Assembly: GCA_965225735.1 (NCBI GenBank)
Contig: CBDDBN010000030.1
Span: forward strand, 372,001-436,000
From: Denitrobaculum sp965225735
Lineage (GTDB): Bacteria > Pseudomonadota > Alphaproteobacteria > Kiloniellales > Kiloniellaceae
Direction of reading: 5' to 3'
DNA: 64,000 bases
Every line of letters begins with the position of its first letter. Within the stretch, counting starts at the first letter, position 1. A program made the translations under genes and the position numbers. Under the pieces are notes generated by a model that saw nothing but the letters and a program-made list of their open reading frames with translations, did no database searches and was not told the origin of the DNA. Below, piece after piece: positions 18,129 to 27,129 of the stretch.

Positions 18129-19073
18129 ATGAACGATATCATGAACGTTTTCGACCGTCGGCTTGTCCGCCGTCATCGGGACCGTGCGGCGAGAGGCATC
18201 GCTGACTACAACTTTCTTTTCGACGCGGTCGCGCAGCGACTTTCGGACCGCCTGCTCGACGTTGCGCGTTCTTTTCCCACTTGCCTCGATTTCGGCGCCC
18301 GCGGCGGCGCGATGGCCAACGCGCTTAGGGAACGGCGCGACCTGGAGCACCTGGTAACCTGCGATCTGTCATTTGAAATGATGAAGTCCGGGGAGGAATC
18401 TTCTCGGGACAGCGTAAAACTGGTCGCGGATGAAGAGCATCTGCCCTTCTCACCTGAGAGCTTCGAACTGATCGTCTCGAACCTGTCGCTGCACTGGACC
18501 AACGATCTGCCAGGGGCGCTCATTCAGATTCGCCACTGCCTGAAACCCGATGGCCTCTTCCTCGGTGCCATGCTTGGTGGTGAAACCCTGCATGAACTGC
18601 GCAGCGCCCTCATGCAGGCTGAAATCGAAGTCGAAGACGGCGCCAGCCCGCGACTGTCACCACTGGCCGACCTCAAAGATGCCGGAGCCCTGTTGCAACG
18701 CGCGGGCTTTGCCCTGCCGGTCGCCGATATCGACCGGATCACCGTCAGCTACCCCAATGCTTTCAAGTTAATGCAGGATCTCCGGGGCATGGGCGAAAGC
18801 AACGCTATTCACACCCGCAGGCGCAATCCAACACGACGCGCCACGCTCTTCCGCGCTGCAGAGCTCTATCAAGAAATGTTCGGTGACCAGGACGGGCGCA
18901 TCCCGGCCACCTTTGATGTTCTCACGCTGACAGGCTGGGCGCCAGATGCCTCTCAGCAACAGCCTCTACGCCCTGGCAGCGCGAAAGGCCGGCTGGCGGA
19001 CGCGCTTGGCGTGACGGAGCACGGAACCGGAGATCAAACGCCGCAAGCGCAAGGCAAGAACGGCGAGCGCTAA
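18129..19073 (+). CDS. Methyltransferase-fold protein, NDUFAF5 homologue
   Basis: About 314 residues, closely patterned on the mitochondrial complex I assembly factor NDUFAF5: 'MNVFDRRLVRRHRDRAAR' at the start, 'LADEEHLPF'-like and 'SNLSLHWTNDLPGALIQI' in the middle, 'FLGAMLGGETLHELR', 'LMQDLRGMGESNA' and 'IPATFDVLTLTGW' near the end. NDUFAF5 hydroxylates an arginine of complex I; the same role here is inferred. The SAM loop reads DFGARGG. The frame is open from 17934, but the family start is the ATG at 18129 (or 18141). Confidence 0.86.
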   Translation: MNDIMNVFDRRLVRRHRDRAARGIADYNFLFDAVAQRLSDRLLDVARSFPTCLDFGARGGAMANALRERRDLEHLVTCDLSFEMMKSGEESSRDSVKLVADEEHLPFSPESFELIVSNLSLHWTNDLPGALIQIRHCLKPDGLFLGAMLGGETLHELRSALMQAEIEVEDGASPRLSPLADLKDAGALLQRAGFALPVADIDRITVSYPNAFKLMQDLRGMGESNAIHTRRRNPTRRATLFRAAELYQEMFGDQDGRIPATFDVLTLTGWAPDASQQQPLRPGSAKGRLADALGVTEHGTGDQTPQAQGKNGER

Positions 19074-19086
19074 CGAGAGTCAGTTT

Positions 19087-19147
19087 GGTGACTTAAAGCA
19101 GGTCGCGCAGTTGCACGGTGGTGACTTAAAGCAGGTCGCGCAGTTGC
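19087..19147. repeat. 28-bp direct repeat duplicating the mutT tail and stop
   Basis: A 28-bp sequence beginning GGTGACTTAAAGCAGG occurs at 19087-19114 and again at 19120-19147, a 33-bp period. The second copy holds the mutT stop codon; the first lies just beyond it in the same frame, so QLRDLL-stop is encoded twice. Confidence 0.9.
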
Positions 19148-19587
19148 GCGACCAGGGGCACATCCGCTTCAGGCATGGGATAGTCGGAAAGACGCGCGGG
19201 ACGCACCCACTTCAGCGCTTGCCCTTCCTGCGCCGTCACCGTCCCCTTCCAGATCCGGCAGACGAAGAGCGGCATCAGCAGATGAAAATCATCATAGCTG
19301 TGGGACGCAAAGGCCAGCGGGGCAAGGCAGCTTTCCCGCGTATCGATCCCGAGTTCCTCGGCAAGCTCACGCACCAATGCCTGCTCAGGCGTTTCACCAG
19401 GGTCCAGCTTTCCGCCCGGAAACTCCCAGAGTCCGGCCATGGATTTACCGGGCGGGCGCTGCGCGAGCAGAACGCGGCCATCAACATCGATCAAGGCAAC
19501 AGCCGCCACAAAGACCAGCGGCTTCGTCGAAGCCTCTTGTCGCTCCCCAGCCGCCCAGCAGCCACCAAGATCGGCATCTTCCGTCAT
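19126..19587 (-). CDS. mutT: NUDIX hydrolase MutT (8-oxo-dGTP diphosphatase)
   Basis: Removes oxidised dGTP from the nucleotide pool. The 153 residues contain a full Nudix box 'GGKLDPGETPEQALVRELAEELG' region (G-x5-E-x7-REUxEExGU) and the typical 'VLLAQRPPGKSMAGLWEFPGG'. The C-terminus '...LRDLL' and the stop are duplicated just downstream. It ends convergently with the NDUFAF5 homologue and follows argJ on the minus strand, 11 bp away. Confidence 0.92.
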   Translation of the reverse strand: MTEDADLGGCWAAGERQEASTKPLVFVAAVALIDVDGRVLLAQRPPGKSMAGLWEFPGGKLDPGETPEQALVRELAEELGIDTRESCLAPLAFASHSYDDFHLLMPLFVCRIWKGTVTAQEGQALKWVRPARLSDYPMPEADVPLVAQLRDLL

Positions 19588-19598
19588 GAAACCCCGCT

Positions 19599-20831
19599 TT
19601 AGCTTCGATAATCGGCGTTAATGTCGATGTAGCCGTGGCCCAAATCACAGGTCCAGACCCGGGCCGCCCCCTCGCCCACACCGACATCGACAGCGATATC
19701 AATCTCCTGACCCTTCATATGCTCGGCCACCGGCGCTTCGTCGTAGCCAGGCACGACCCAACCGTTCTTCGCGACCTCGATCCCGCCTATCTTGATCGAG
19801 AGGCGATCACGGTCGGCACGTTCTCCGGCCTTGCCCACCGCCATCACGATACGGCCCCAGTTCGGGTCTTCACCGGCAACGGCTGTCTTAACCAGCGGCG
19901 AGTTGCCGATCGCGAGTCCGATCGCGCGCGCCGCGCGCGGGCTCTCGGCGCCGGCGACATCTATGGTCACGAATTTGCTGGCGCCTTCGCCGTCTCTTAC
20001 GACCTGAATAGCAAGGTCCTGGAGAAGATCTTCGAGCGCTGCCTGGAACGCCGTAAGGGCCGGGTCCTCGACACCGGAGGGCGCAGCGTTTCCGGCCTTG
20101 CCTGTCGCAAGTAACAGCACCGTATCGCTGGTCGAGGTATCGCCATCAACCGTGATTGAATTGAAAGTCCGCTCGATAGAGTCGCTTAGCAGTTCCTGCA
20201 AAAGTCCGGACGGCAGATTCGCGTCGGTCGCAACGAAAGACAGCATCGTCGCCATATCCGGCGCGATCATGCCCGAGCCCTTGGCGATCCCATTGATCGT
20301 GACCTGCTGGCCGCCGATTTCCGTCCTCCGGGTTGCGCCCTTGGGGTAGGTGTCCGTCGTCATGATGGCCGCCGCCGCCTCGGGCCAGGCCTCAGGCCGT
20401 AGGTCCTTTGCAAGCTCAGCCAGAGCGCCCGTCAGGCGTTCGTCTGGAAGAGGTTCGCCGATCACTCCCGTCGAAGCGACGAAAACCTCTTCGGCCTTGC
20501 AGCCGACCAACTCGGCCACGGCGGAAACCGTGCGTTCAACCGAGCCGGTTCCGGCTGCACCCGTAAAGGCATTCGCATTGCCCGAATTGACCACCACGGC
20601 CCGGGCGCTGCCATGCTTGAGCGCTTCCCGACACCAGAGCACCGGAGCCGAAGCGGTCAGCGATCGGGTCAGGACACCGGCAACCGTAGCGCCGGGTTCC
20701 AGCACCATGATGCAGACATCCGTTCGATCTCGATAACGCAGACCGCAGGCGCCTGTGGTGATCTGCAAGCCCGGCAATGGCGGCATCTCGGGAAAGGCAG
20801 CAGGTGCTAAGGGGGAGACTTTCAAAGACAT
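19599..20831 (-). CDS. argJ: Bifunctional ornithine acetyltransferase / N-acetylglutamate synthase
   Basis: Recycles the acetyl group in arginine biosynthesis. The 410 residues include the autocleavage site in 'GSGMIAPDMATMLSF', where the threonine after Ala becomes the nucleophile of the beta chain. Also present are 'VNSGNANAFTGAAG' and the C-terminal 'CDLGHGYIDINADYRS'. It lies downstream of the parvulin genes and is followed by mutT, an order common in alphaproteobacteria. Confidence 0.96.
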   Translation of the reverse strand: MSLKVSPLAPAAFPEMPPLPGLQITTGACGLRYRDRTDVCIMVLEPGATVAGVLTRSLTASAPVLWCREALKHGSARAVVVNSGNANAFTGAAGTGSVERTVSAVAELVGCKAEEVFVASTGVIGEPLPDERLTGALAELAKDLRPEAWPEAAAAIMTTDTYPKGATRRTEIGGQQVTINGIAKGSGMIAPDMATMLSFVATDANLPSGLLQELLSDSIERTFNSITVDGDTSTSDTVLLLATGKAGNAAPSGVEDPALTAFQAALEDLLQDLAIQVVRDGEGASKFVTIDVAGAESPRAARAIGLAIGNSPLVKTAVAGEDPNWGRIVMAVGKAGERADRDRLSIKIGGIEVAKNGWVVPGYDEAPVAEHMKGQEIDIAVDVGVGEGAARVWTCDLGHGYIDINADYRS

Positions 20832-20940
20832 GGCGCAACGAACTCCTACTTCGCAGCACTCCGGCTACGGCAGCTTATCGCTCGCCGCAACCGAAAAAGC
20901 TGCAGAAGAGGAAAGTGATACTGAAGAACGTGGTTGGAGG

Positions 20941-21837
20941 CTACTGAGTCGTGCTCTCGCTGTTCGTTTCGCTTTCCGCTGGAGCGCTTTCCGCCGGATC
21001 TGCTTCGGCTTCCGCGCCGTTCGGCGAAAGGATCTCGATCTCGGCACCATCGCGCAGCTTCGCCAGAATGTTCTGATAGGCACCGCGTGACAGTTCGGAG
21101 CGCAGTTCTTCTTCCATCTCCTCAAAGGTAGGCTGCTCAGCCAGACGGGTCTCTTCGACCTTGATCACGTGCCAACCGAACTGAGTCTGCACAGGTTCCT
21201 TGCTGTGTTGACCAGCTTCCATGGAGAAGGCGGCATCGGAGAACTCCGGCACCATCTGCCCCTCGCCGAAGAAGCCAAGATCACCACCCTGGGCGCCGGA
21301 CGGGCCGGTGGAGTGCTCGCTGGCCAGAGCCGCGAAATCAGCGCCGCCGTCGAGTTCGACGATCAGATTCTTCGCCTGCTCCTCCTCTGCGACCAGAATA
21401 TGCCGCGCACGCACTTCTTTCTGCGGCGGGTTGTCCTGGACGAACTTATCGTACTCGGCGCGCACCTTGTCATCGGTTACTTCCGCCTCGATCCTGCGCA
21501 CGACATAGATCTGCGAAATGATTTGGTTTTCGGCCCGCATGACACGCTCGCGAACCTCCTCATCCTCCGCAAGACCTTCCTTGCGGCCAGCCTGACCGAC
21601 CAGTTTCAGGTCGATCATCTGCTCGACCAGGGCCGGGAAGATCAGAGCGATCTGGGCCTGCTGCTGGGGAGGCAGATTCTGGGCCAAGGCCAGGACTTCG
21701 GACTGAAGGATGTCCTCACCGCCGACACGCGCAACGACCGGGTCGTCTTCCGCCCCGCTATCCTGTGCCTGAACCGGAAGTGCAAATGCGACCGAAAGGG
21801 CACAAAATGCCGGAACGAGAAGATTTTTGATGCGCAT
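20941..21837 (-). CDS. Periplasmic parvulin-type peptidyl-prolyl isomerase
   Basis: 298 residues: a signal peptide ('LLVPAFCALSVAFALPVQAQ'), an N-terminal SurA-like helical region, then a PpiC domain with 'VRARHILVAEEEQAK', 'GGDLGFFGEGQMVPEF' and 'TQFGWHVIKVEE'. The tail is acidic (Glu/Ser/Ala-rich). It should assist folding of exported proteins. The next gene upstream encodes a second, similar parvulin. Confidence 0.92.
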   Translation of the reverse strand: MRIKNLLVPAFCALSVAFALPVQAQDSGAEDDPVVARVGGEDILQSEVLALAQNLPPQQQAQIALIFPALVEQMIDLKLVGQAGRKEGLAEDEEVRERVMRAENQIISQIYVVRRIEAEVTDDKVRAEYDKFVQDNPPQKEVRARHILVAEEEQAKNLIVELDGGADFAALASEHSTGPSGAQGGDLGFFGEGQMVPEFSDAAFSMEAGQHSKEPVQTQFGWHVIKVEETRLAEQPTFEEMEEELRSELSRGAYQNILAKLRDGAEIEILSPNGAEAEADPAESAPAESETNSESTTQ

Positions 21838-22021
21838 ATCTGCGTCTCCTTAAAGCGGCCGAAAACTCGGCACAAAGGCCAAATATCAGGCCGATTTTTG
21901 TTATTTCAGCCGTTTTGTGGCACGCGGGCCGTCCCCGCACAAGCCTGCTTACATAACAGTTGGGTGAAATCCCAAGGCCGCACCGCTGTGAAGCTGCTTC
22001 AAAATCTTGCGATGGACAGCA

Positions 22022-23116
22022 TCACTGCTCAGGAAAGAATTCCAGGTCCGCCTCAGACCTCAAGCGCTTTAGTTCCCGGTTGATCTGCTTGCGGACCAAC
22101 TCCTCGCGCAGTTTCGGCGCCAACTCCTCGTAGGTCGGTAAAACCGCCTTGCGTTCGCTCGCGACCTTGATCACATGCCACCCGAACTGCGTACGCAGCG
22201 GATTACGGCTGTAAGCGCCAACCTTAAGATCGAAAGCAGCGGCAGCGAACCCGGGGTCAAGACTATCGCGCCGCATGAAACCCAGATCACCGCCGCGCGC
22301 AGCTGAGTCTCCGGTAGAGTAATCACGCGCCAAGTCGGCAAAATTCAAGCCGTCGTCCAAGGATTGGACCACGGCTAGTGCTTCCGCCCGGCTGCCGACG
22401 ACCACATGATGCAGATGCCGCTCCGTTAGCGCCGCATTTGCCCGCAAAACCTCGAAGTAGCGGGCGCGGACGTCGGCCTCAGGAACTTGAGGGGCGATTT
22501 TGGCGTCAACGTAGGCATCTCGAATCAGCACATCCTCGTAGGCCTGAACCCGCCGCTGCAGGGCCTCGTCTTCTTCCAAATCTTCTTCGCGGCCCGCCTT
22601 TGCCAGCAATTTGAGATCGATCAGACGATCCAGAAGCGCAGGAAAGATCGATTCGATGCGATCCTGATATTCAGGTGGCAGGTCACGGGCCGACTCAACG
22701 ACATCCGCCCAGCGGATCTCCTCCCCCTCAACCACCGCTACGACCGGATTCCGCTGGATCATATCCTGCATCGCAGTACCGAGGGTCTTTGGAGAGACAC
22801 CTTCGTCATCAGCAGTCTGAGCACCGGTTTGCGATGAAACCTCGGGAAGAGGCGCAACTGGTTCGGCCGTCAGAGACGGGTTCTGGCGAAGCGGGATGGA
22901 GGGCTTTGAACCTTCCGCACCGTTGATTTCGCTTTCGGCGACATACTCCAAGCCTTTCAGGCTTTGCGCAGGAAGACTTTGTGGAGGAACCTGGGGAGCG
23001 TTTTGCGAATAGACCGGAAAGCCGTACGAAAGAAAGAACAGACCCGAGAGAACGGCCGGTAGCGTCACCGCGAGGGCACCAGAGCGCCTCCAGCTGACGT
23101 TATTGAATCGTACCAA
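22022..23116 (-). CDS. Second periplasmic parvulin-type peptidyl-prolyl isomerase
   Basis: 364 residues with an N-terminal membrane or signal segment ('LPAVLSGLFFLSYGFPVY'), a Pro/Gln-rich spacer, a helical chaperone region ('YQDRIESIFPALLDRLIDLKLLAKAGRE') and a PpiC domain ('HLHHVVVGSRAEAL', 'GGDLGFMRRDSLDPGF', 'TQFGWHVIKVASER'). It shares the 'IFPAL..LIDLKL..AGR' block with its neighbour, so the pair looks like an old tandem duplication. Divergent from secA. Confidence 0.9.
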   Translation of the reverse strand: MVRFNNVSWRRSGALAVTLPAVLSGLFFLSYGFPVYSQNAPQVPPQSLPAQSLKGLEYVAESEINGAEGSKPSIPLRQNPSLTAEPVAPLPEVSSQTGAQTADDEGVSPKTLGTAMQDMIQRNPVVAVVEGEEIRWADVVESARDLPPEYQDRIESIFPALLDRLIDLKLLAKAGREEDLEEDEALQRRVQAYEDVLIRDAYVDAKIAPQVPEADVRARYFEVLRANAALTERHLHHVVVGSRAEALAVVQSLDDGLNFADLARDYSTGDSAARGGDLGFMRRDSLDPGFAAAAFDLKVGAYSRNPLRTQFGWHVIKVASERKAVLPTYEELAPKLREELVRKQINRELKRLRSEADLEFFPEQ

Positions 23117-23228
23117 GGCTTCTCTCCGGCTACAGATCTGTCAAAAAAAGGGCTGGGTTCTCTATCATCTTGCATGCTGATTGCGCCCGGACAAGGCCAA
23201 GTGTGGAGCTCGTCAGACAGTACGTCCC

Positions 23229-23253
23229 GCTGTAATTCGGGCCGAATTACAGC
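23229..23253. promoter_or_regulatory. Perfect 25-bp palindrome upstream of secA
   Basis: GCTGTAATTCGG, a central G, then CCGAATTACAGC: a 12-bp perfect inverted repeat with one central base. It lies in the 333-bp divergent region between the second parvulin gene and secA, about 197 bp before the secA start. The tight centre suits a dimeric protein operator better than a terminator. The rest of this gap is AT-rich and shows no gene. Confidence 0.55.
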
Positions 23254-23449
23254 AAAAACACGGTAAATTGTTCCGTAGTGGCCATTTGGGATTCTTCGAT
23301 CTATCAAGGCCAAATTCGACAAACGGTCGATTTACCTTTTGTTTACGGTCCTCCTCCGCAGGCTGCCAGCGTTGACAGGCACTGCACGGACGCCTATTTG
23401 TCACTCCGTGTTTCGCATGCTTTCCGATTAATTTTGTTCGAGGTCATCA

Positions 23450-26173
23450 ATGTTCGGCGCGCTCGCAAAGCGGCTGTTTGGATCTGCTAACGACCGTTAC
23501 ATCAAGGGTCTTAGCCAAACCGTCAACGCCATCAATGCTCTCGAACCGGAGTTGGAAGCCCTCAGCGACGACGACCTAAGAGCCAAAACAGAAGATTTTC
23601 GCAAGAAGTTAGCCGAAGGGGCGAACCTCGACGACCTATTGGTCGAAGCCTTTGCCACGGTCCGCGAAGCGGCCAAGCGCACGCTCGGACAGCGGCACTT
23701 CGATGTCCAGCTCATCGGCGCCACCGTTCTGCACCGCGGCGAGATCGCGGAAATGAAGACCGGTGAAGGTAAAACGCTGGTTGCGACGCTTGCAGTCTAC
23801 CTGAACGCCTTGTCGAGCAAGGGCGTGCACGTTGTGACGGTCAACGACTACCTGGCCCAGCGTGACTCCGAGTGGATGGGGCAGATCTATCGTTTTCTCG
23901 GTCTGACCGTCGGCTGTATCGTCTCCGGCCTGCCAAATGAGATGCGCCGCCAGGCCTATGCCTGTGACGTCACCTACGGCACCAACAACGAATTCGGTTT
24001 CGACTATTTGCGCGACAACATGGCGACGCAGCCCGAAGACATGGTGCAGCGCGATTTCAACTATGCGATCGTCGACGAGGTGGACTCGATCCTGGTCGAT
24101 GAGGCCCGGACACCGCTGATTATCTCAGGTCCGGCAGAGGATTCCTCAGAGCTTTATAAGAAAATCAACACCCTGATTCCGAAGCTCGAGGCTGAACACT
24201 ACGAGATGGACGAAAAAGCCCGCGCCGTGACCCTTACTGAAGAGGGAACGGAACGGGCGGAAGAACTGCTCCATGAGATGGACATGCTCGACGGCGGTTC
24301 GCTCTACGATATCGAAAACGTCAGTGTCCTGCACCACGTGAACCAGGCCCTGCGCGCGCACAAGCTGTTTCAGCGGGACAAGGACTACATCGTCAAAGAC
24401 GACAAGGTCGTCATCATTGACGAATTCACGGGCCGCATGATGGAAGGCCGCCGTTTTTCGGAGGGCCAGCATCAGGCACTGGAAGCCAAGGAAGAAGTCC
24501 GGATCCAACAGGAAAACCAGACCCTGGCCTCGATCACCTTTCAGAATTATTTCCGGCTCTATCCCAAACTTGCCGGCATGACCGGTACGGCGATGACCGA
24601 GGCTGCTGAGTTTTCGGACATCTATGGGCTCGATGTCATCGAGATTCCAACCAACCTGCCCTTTATCCGAGACGACCAGGATGACGAAGTCTACCGGACG
24701 GCAAAGGAAAAAGACGCCGCAATCATTGAGCTGATCAAGGAATGCCGGGAGCGGCAACAGCCGGTTCTCGTCGGCACGGTGTCGATCGAGAAATCCGAGC
24801 ACTTGGCTGGACTGCTGAAGAAGGCCAAGGTTCCGCACCAGGTGCTGAACGCCCGCTATCACGAGCAGGAAGCATTCATTATCGCCCAGGCCGGTGCACC
24901 AGGCGCGGTTACGATTGCCACCAACATGGCTGGCCGCGGCACCGACATTCAGCTTGGCGGCAATGTCGACATGCGGGTCAGACAGGAAGCCGAGGATATC
25001 GAAGACGAGACAGCACAAGCGGCCAAGGTTGCCGAGATTGAGGCCGACGTCAAAACCAAGCAGGAAGTCGCCAAGTCCGCCGGCGGTCTCTTTGTGATCT
25101 CCAGCGAACGGCACGAAAGCCGCCGGATCGATAATCAGCTGCGCGGCCGGTCGGGCCGTCAGGCGGATCCGGGCGCCTCCAAGTTCTTCCTGAGCCTGGA
25201 AGACGACCTGATGCGCATCTTCGGCTCCGAGCGCATGGATTCCATGCTCCAGAAACTGGGCCTTCAGGAAGGCGAGGCTATCGTCCATCCCTGGGTCAAC
25301 AAGGCTCTGGAAAAGGCGCAGCAGAAGGTCGAGGCGCGCAACTTTGAGATTCGTAAGAATCTGTTGAAGTTCGACGACGTTATGAACGACCAGCGCAAGG
25401 TCATCTATGAGCAGCGCAAGGATTTGATGCGAGCCAGCGATGTCCGCGAGACGATCGTCGACATGCGCCACGAAGTCATCGAGGACCTCGTGACCCGCTG
25501 TATTCCCGCCAATGCCTACGCGGAACAGTGGGAAATCGGCAGCCTTCACGAAGAGGTGCTCAGGCTGTTCGGGCTCGACCTTCCCGTCGCCGACTGGGCC
25601 AAAGAGGAAGGCATCGCCGAACAGGAAATTCGCCAGCGTATTACCGACGCCGCGGACAAAAAAATGGCTGCCAAGACGGCCAACTATGGCGCTGAGGTCA
25701 TGCGGAGCCTGGAGAAGCAGGTCCTGCTGATGGTGCTTGATAAGCAGTGGAAAGATCATCTGCTGTCGCTGGATCACCTGCGCCACGGTATCGGCCTGCG
25801 GGCCTATGGTCAGCGCGATCCTCTGAATGAGTACAAGAAGGAAGCCTTCGAACTCTTCGAGGCCATGCTGGCAGAAGTCCGGGACGAGGTGACGGCCCTT
25901 CTGAGCCGCCTTGAGCTGCGGGTCGCCGAGCCGGAAGCTGCTGTGATTCAGCGTCCCCCTCAGGAAATGCACGAGACCCGGCAGGATCCGGCTCTCGTCG
26001 GCGCCGGTGCGGAGGCAGACGGCCCGCCGCCGCCGCAACCCTCCCAAACCCGGGCAGCCGCCGCGAATATCGATCCCAACGACCCCTCAACCTGGGGCAA
26101 GGTACCGCGCAACGCGCCCTGTCCCTGCGGCTCCGGCAAGAAATACAAGCAGTGCCACGGGAAACTGGCTTGA
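23450..26173 (+). CDS. secA: Preprotein translocase ATPase SecA
   Basis: Motor of Sec-dependent export. The 907 residues show Walker A 'MKTGEGKTLVATLAVY', DEVDSILVDEARTPLIISGP (Walker B region), 'GTVSIEKSEHLAGLLK', 'TNMAGRGTDIQLGGN' and the C-terminal zinc motif CPCGSGKKYKQCH that binds SecB and ribosomes. GAGG precedes the ATG. Length and domain order are standard. Followed by a hairpin and a triple 10-bp repeat. Confidence 0.97.
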   Translation: MFGALAKRLFGSANDRYIKGLSQTVNAINALEPELEALSDDDLRAKTEDFRKKLAEGANLDDLLVEAFATVREAAKRTLGQRHFDVQLIGATVLHRGEIAEMKTGEGKTLVATLAVYLNALSSKGVHVVTVNDYLAQRDSEWMGQIYRFLGLTVGCIVSGLPNEMRRQAYACDVTYGTNNEFGFDYLRDNMATQPEDMVQRDFNYAIVDEVDSILVDEARTPLIISGPAEDSSELYKKINTLIPKLEAEHYEMDEKARAVTLTEEGTERAEELLHEMDMLDGGSLYDIENVSVLHHVNQALRAHKLFQRDKDYIVKDDKVVIIDEFTGRMMEGRRFSEGQHQALEAKEEVRIQQENQTLASITFQNYFRLYPKLAGMTGTAMTEAAEFSDIYGLDVIEIPTNLPFIRDDQDDEVYRTAKEKDAAIIELIKECRERQQPVLVGTVSIEKSEHLAGLLKKAKVPHQVLNARYHEQEAFIIAQAGAPGAVTIATNMAGRGTDIQLGGNVDMRVRQEAEDIEDETAQAAKVAEIEADVKTKQEVAKSAGGLFVISSERHESRRIDNQLRGRSGRQADPGASKFFLSLEDDLMRIFGSERMDSMLQKLGLQEGEAIVHPWVNKALEKAQQKVEARNFEIRKNLLKFDDVMNDQRKVIYEQRKDLMRASDVRETIVDMRHEVIEDLVTRCIPANAYAEQWEIGSLHEEVLRLFGLDLPVADWAKEEGIAEQEIRQRITDAADKKMAAKTANYGAEVMRSLEKQVLLMVLDKQWKDHLLSLDHLRHGIGLRAYGQRDPLNEYKKEAFELFEAMLAEVRDEVTALLSRLELRVAEPEAAVIQRPPQEMHETRQDPALVGAGAEADGPPPPQPSQTRAAAANIDPNDPSTWGKVPRNAPCPCGSGKKYKQCHGKLA

Positions 26174-26193
26174 TCGCTCGTCGTCGGGAGCGA
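26174..26193 (+). terminator. Possible secA terminator hairpin
   Basis: TCGCTC and GAGCGA form a 6-bp stem around an 8-nt loop immediately after the secA stop. No T run follows, so the call rests on position. Confidence 0.35.
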
Positions 26194-26212
26194 GCGTAGA
26201 GCTCAACCGCCC

Positions 26213-26242
26213 GAGTGGTCGAGAGTGGTCGAGAGTGGTCGA
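26213..26242. repeat. Three perfect tandem copies of a 10-bp unit
   Basis: GAGTGGTCGA is repeated exactly three times between secA and the PAS-domain gene. No function is evident. Confidence 0.85.
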
Positions 26243-26434
26243 TATCTTTGTCCGAACCGCTTGACCTAGCAACCCTCTGGACGGGCGAACGCCGGCCGTG
26301 GATCGAATGGAAGACCGTCGTCAAGGCGTGGTCTTTCGATGCAGCCATGATTTGCTAAGACTTTCAAGCTAGGCTTGTTGCTGCAGATTGGGAATTTTTG
26401 CCCAAGAGCGACGCAAATGAGGCGGGAGCGGCCA

Positions 26435-26962
26435 ATGTTTTCACTCAAGTCCGAGATCAATCGACAGCTGCTTTCCTATTGGCAAAGCTTGAGCGGTCCC
26501 TCGGGTTCGTTGCCGCAGCGCACCGCTTATTCGCCCATCGACATCCCGCCTCCTGTCTTGCCGCACGTCTTCCTCTGCCAGATCAGCCATGACCCTTTCG
26601 AAGTGCTGATCCGCCTCCAAGGAACCTACCTGGCGGAACGGGCCGGCCAGCACTACAGCGGCAAGCGCATCGACGCTACAACCTTTGGCGAAAACTACCA
26701 GGATATCCTCGACGGCTACCGTCTCGTCTGCCGTGAGCGCGCCCCATTGATGACCGAACAACGGGTAGAGTCGCTCAATGGCAGGAGCGTCATCACCGAG
26801 GTGCTGCAGCTTCCCCTTGCTGGCGATGGCGATCAGAATGAAGTCGCCTATGTCACCGGAAGCCTCGACATAATCGGCGGCAACGCCAAAGCCTGGACCG
26901 ATTTCCAAGCCGCCGAATGGTCCGTCCTTCAGTCCGAGCTGCTTAAACCGCTGGCTGCGTAA
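26435..26962 (+). CDS. PAS domain-containing protein
   Basis: 175 residues. The segment 'VLPHVFLCQISHDPFEVLIRLQGTYLAERAGQHYSGKRID' followed by 'EDGYRLVC'-like and 'YVTGSLDIIGG' regions matches the single PAS-type protein family common in Rhodospirillales, where a haem or small-molecule pocket is suspected. There is no attached kinase or cyclase. The ATG at 26435 has GGGAG six bases upstream; a longer frame from 26375 is less likely. Signal and partner unknown. Confidence 0.7.
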   Translation: MFSLKSEINRQLLSYWQSLSGPSGSLPQRTAYSPIDIPPPVLPHVFLCQISHDPFEVLIRLQGTYLAERAGQHYSGKRIDATTFGENYQDILDGYRLVCRERAPLMTEQRVESLNGRSVITEVLQLPLAGDGDQNEVAYVTGSLDIIGGNAKAWTDFQAAEWSVLQSELLKPLAA

Positions 26963-27129
26963 GGAAACCTGCGCCGCCGGTCAGGCAAATCCGCTGACAC
27001 AAGCGTGATTTCGCAGCCCTGGCATTTTGCTCGACAAGCCCCCAGATTCCTGTCGTCATATCTGTGACCTGTGATCGCTTCATCCAAGAGCTCTATGAGA
27101 GCGGTCGGGATAATTTGGGAGGAAGGAAC

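Noticed and set aside
24146..26047. 633-codon minus-strand frame across secA
   Set aside because: Antisense of a clear secA gene; long only because high-GC codon structure lacks stops in that frame.
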